A DNA stretch of 64,000 nt from Lepidostoma basale. Lineage: Eukaryota > Arthropoda > Insecta > Trichoptera > Lepidostomatidae. A model generated the notes under the pieces. That model was not told the origin of the DNA, did not search any database, and saw nothing but the letters and a program-made list of their open reading frames with translations. Position numbers and translations under genes: made by a program. Positions within the stretch are counted from its first letter, which is position 1. Each line of letters opens with the position of its first letter. Where the stretch lies: NCBI GenBank assembly GCA_022606425.2, contig JAHDVF020000240.1, forward strand, positions 310,001-374,000. Reading direction: 5' to 3'. Shown in pieces: positions 61,690 through 64,000 of the stretch.

Positions 61690-61845
61690 TAATAATAAAA
61701 TAGTCCATTGTTTTGGCCGAAATACCATGATACTTCAACATTAAAATTTAAAACACTGTTGTTATATCACCATTTCTTTGTATTCACTGAGAGTGTCGCG
61801 ACAGCTGTTTCGTCAACCAATGTTGGCATCATCAGGTGTTACAAA
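61690..61845. repeat. family D repeat, single arm
   Basis: GTCCATTGTTTTGGCCGAAA to the motif at 61791-61845. Same subfamily as 39151-39332 (TATTCACTGAGAGTGTCGCG). Confidence 0.7.
61791..61845 (-). ncRNA. hammerhead ribozyme, family D (complete core)
   Basis: On the minus strand: CTGATGA (plus 61829-61835), T, helix II GCCAAC/GTTGAC (one mismatch), GAAAC, AGCT, GTC, then GCGACAC. Confidence 0.7.
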
Positions 61846-61849
61846 CAAA

Positions 61850-61942
61850 CAAAGAATGGACTGCCACTCTTTAACCGATGCGGCACTCCATCCTTCTCTT
61901 TTCGCCCCGCGGGAGACGCGGTGTGATGGGTTGCGAACCTCA
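61850..61942 (-). mobile_element. SINE-like unit, copy 5
   Basis: AAAGAATGGACTGCCACTCT (part of the LINE-derived tail) and the full head complement to GATGGGTTGCGAACCTCA. The terminal tail is missing; it joins the end of the family D repeat. Confidence 0.7.
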
Positions 61943-62439
61943 TCGCCACGAATAGGCATTTCCCGCGCACACTTCGATCGTTCAACGTTTACAGTATAAA
62001 TCTATAACAAATTATTTAAAATACAATGATATAAAATAAAATAACAAACAAAAATAATTTTACACATATCATTCTTTTAGATGGTGCACTTGTCGTCAGC
62101 TGGACAATCCGGACACTTGTGATTATTTAATTTTTATTCCACGTTATCCACTGTTTTTTTATTATTAACTGTATTAAGGCAAAACAATTCAACACCAGCA
62201 AAAATTTTTAAATATTATTTAAAGAATTTATTCAAATTGTTTTTGTAACACATGAAAAATTTATTTATACAGCTGTCAACATTATTTTTATAAACGAAAA
62301 AACTTGTATAATTTTAACATCAAAACAGTGAAAACATTTTTATACAATAAAATAATTGCGACACTGTTTAATTGATAAGTAGTTTTTAATTATTGCTTTA
62401 GTGATAATTTTTTTTTTTTTTTTATGTACACAACAGGTC
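61943..62439. other. unassigned AT-rich sequence
   Basis: No recognisable element; a T-rich run precedes SINE2. Confidence 0.4.
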
Positions 62440-62662
62440 GTTTGGACCCAATTACTGTATACAATTTTTTTATTTTTTAGCTATTATATTGATTCTCGTG
62501 ACATGTGATAGGTAGCCAATCTATCGCCATTTTATTGTCACGTGAATTCTACACCAGACCAAAGACAGTGTGACAATCACACTGCCATCGCCGGGAATCG
62601 AACCCAGGACCTTCGGCATGGAAGTCAGAGCTCGTAACCACTCTGCCACGAAGGTCGTCAAT
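62440..62662 (-). mobile_element. tRNA-derived SINE2
   Basis: 3' end GGACCCAATTACTGTATACA, then TGACAATCACACTGCCATCG, box B complement GGGAATCGAACCC and box A complement CCACTCTGCCACGAAGGTCG. The most complete copy. Confidence 0.85.
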
Positions 62663-62843
62663 ACTTATTTATACTTACTACTATACAATACTTATTTATT
62701 AATACTTATTAACTATACAATACTTATTTATTAATACTTACTTATTAATTACTTATTACTTACTACTATACAATACTTATTTATTAATACTTACTTATTA
62801 ATACTTATTAATAAGTCAATACTTATTAATACTTACTTAAAAG
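62663..62843. repeat. tandem array of TACTTATTTATTAA-type units
   Basis: ATACTTATTTATTAATACTT, ACTATACAATACTTATTTAT and variants repeat about eight times. Confidence 0.85.
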
Positions 62844-63302
62844 ATAAAACTTTACGATTACATAATCTTTAATAAAATAATTATAATTGATATGAAAGAT
62901 CTCATTGTTATCTTAATTCATCTTGAATTAAAACAGTTACAAATATGATTTGATACTCGCCGTGCGATTTTGATTATCTTAAGACGGCATCCGGTCCCAT
63001 CTTCGGTAACAACAAACGTTATCAAAGGCCATACTGAAATAGTCGCAATTACTTCCGGGAAGATTTTTATTGCGGCTGAACGTGGGACCCTCTCCCGGGC
63101 TAGTGCCAGTAGCTGACGCCCGTAAAACCTCCAAGACATGAACTGTGTTATTGTTGGAACCATGGGAATACTCTCTCGGCTCTTTTTTAATCTTTCTTTG
63201 AACCTTATTAGTTCTCACATGAAAATGCAATATCAAACAATACGTAACCATATTATAAACTCTACTAATTTTTACCTATTGTACCATGAAATTGAACAGG
63301 AT
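62844..63302. other. unassigned sequence
   Basis: Two overlapping minus-strand frames (62918-63251, 81-90 codons) in a less AT-rich stretch; no recognised domain. Confidence 0.3.
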
Positions 63303-63438
63303 AAACTAACTAACTAACTAACCATCACGCCGTCTCCCCGAAGGGGTAGGCAGAAAGAATGGACTGCCACACTTTTCTTTCCTAACATATTTCTCTCGGT
63401 TCCTCAACATTCATACATCGTGTCATGCACGCGCGTCG
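63303..63438 (-). mobile_element. RTE-like LINE 3' terminus
   Basis: CTAACTAACTAACTAACCAT to GTGTCATGCACGCGCGTCGA, then cut by the tail of the Jockey-like element. Confidence 0.8.
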
Positions 63439-64000
63439 ATTTTTCAATTTCAATTTCAATTTATTTATTTTTTAAATCATAAACATTACAGTATATAATC
63501 AAAGCGCTTATGACTATACAGGTAGGATACAAAAACAACAAAAAAACTATTTTGAACAGTAAATACAATTATGAAATTTAAAAATAGACAAAAACACAAA
63601 AAAAACACGATATAATTAAAAATTAAGACCACTTTAGAAACAATAAGAAGAACAACTCATTATATAAGAGATAGGTGTTTTCTGAGGGTAGCCTCACTAT
63701 CGTGGAAGATGTCCACATTCGAAGAGATGCAGTTTAATAGGATTGTTGTCCTGCCCACGGGCATTACCTTAGGTAGATTGGTTCTACACAGTGGCAGGTG
63801 AAATAATCTATGTTGCCTTTGTCGCAGATAATTGTCGGGGACAAACAATGTCAAGTCATTCAAAATATCAGAGTTATGTATTCGACCACGAATCAGTTGA
63901 AAAAAGTGAACACCCAGGTGGATAGTTCGTCTAATTTCCAATGATTGGTAGTCCAGCATACCCAGCAACAAATTAGTTGGGTACAGCCAGGGGTAGTAAC
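63439..64000 (-). mobile_element. Jockey-like LINE 3' part, runs off the window
   Basis: 3' tail (AAATTG)n (TTTTTCAATTTCAATTTCAA on the plus strand) at 63439. The minus-strand frame 63971-63660 encodes LLGMLDYQSLEIRRTIHLGV, HFFQLIRGRIHNSDILNDLT and NYLRQRQHRLFHLPLCRTNL. It is a Jockey/CR1-type C-terminus, open for 103 codons to its stop at 63660. Inserted into the preceding RTE-like copy. The rest lies beyond 64000. Confidence 0.85.

Noticed and set aside
62918..63251. Overlapping 81- and 90-codon minus-strand frames
   Set aside because: They are frames of the same unrecognised stretch with no domain or repeat support.
1..64000. CRISPR arrays, operons, bacterial ribosome binding sites, rRNA
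   Set aside because: None seen; composition and elements are animal. The tRNA-like sequences are SINE heads with tails, not tRNA genes.

Overview
This is an AT-rich animal genome window, most likely from an insect. The support is a mariner with an insect-type transposase, RTE-like and Jockey-like non-LTR retrotransposons, tRNA-derived SINEs, a Penelope-like (PLE) endonuclease remnant and no prokaryotic gene organisation. I cannot settle the order. I found no convincing host protein-coding gene. Almost everything recognisable is mobile-element debris, often nested.

Layout. (1) About 30 fragments of one RTE-like non-LTR family lie on both strands; their 3' tails are (GTTA)n or (GTT)n repeats. 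The longest pieces are at 7423-8325, 21466-22242, 24523-25250, 28040-28772, 33404-33845, 40495-41255 and 53905-54425. (2) A second RTE-like element (25947-27346) has an open 462-codon reverse transcriptase C-terminal part, a (GAA)n tail and a 10-bp target duplication. It sits inside a Jockey-like element whose relatives are at 34656-35272, 59050-59175 and 63439-64000. (3) Further LINE 3' fragments are scattered through the window. (4) A complete but frameshifted mariner lies at 37295-38580. (5) There are two tRNA-derived SINE families, plus a SINE-like family whose 3' half is the tail of the (GTTA)n LINE. (6) Several short inverted-repeat (foldback) families are present.

The most interesting content is a large set of hammerhead ribozyme motifs (CTGANGA - helix II - GAAAC - minimal stem III - GTC/GTT). 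I group them as A to H by helix II and stem III. Family D carries a CAGCTG stem III, B carries CCGG, F carries CTAG, and A and G carry CATG. A appears to have the core pair C3-G8 replaced by U3-A8. C has CTGAAGA, E has a collapsed core and H is a single copy. Many occur as two ribozymes on opposite arms of a foldback, pointing outward. Hammerheads are known from Penelope-like retroelements, and a broken GIY-YIG endonuclease of that type is encoded at 20936-21225, directly beside family-D flanking sequence. The likely reading is that these foldbacks are terminal-repeat derivatives of several PLE lineages, but only the adjacency and the motifs are seen here.

Regions with nothing recognisable are listed as such. 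Two or three GC-rich pockets (notably 1796-1975) are the only places where a host promoter or exon might hide.
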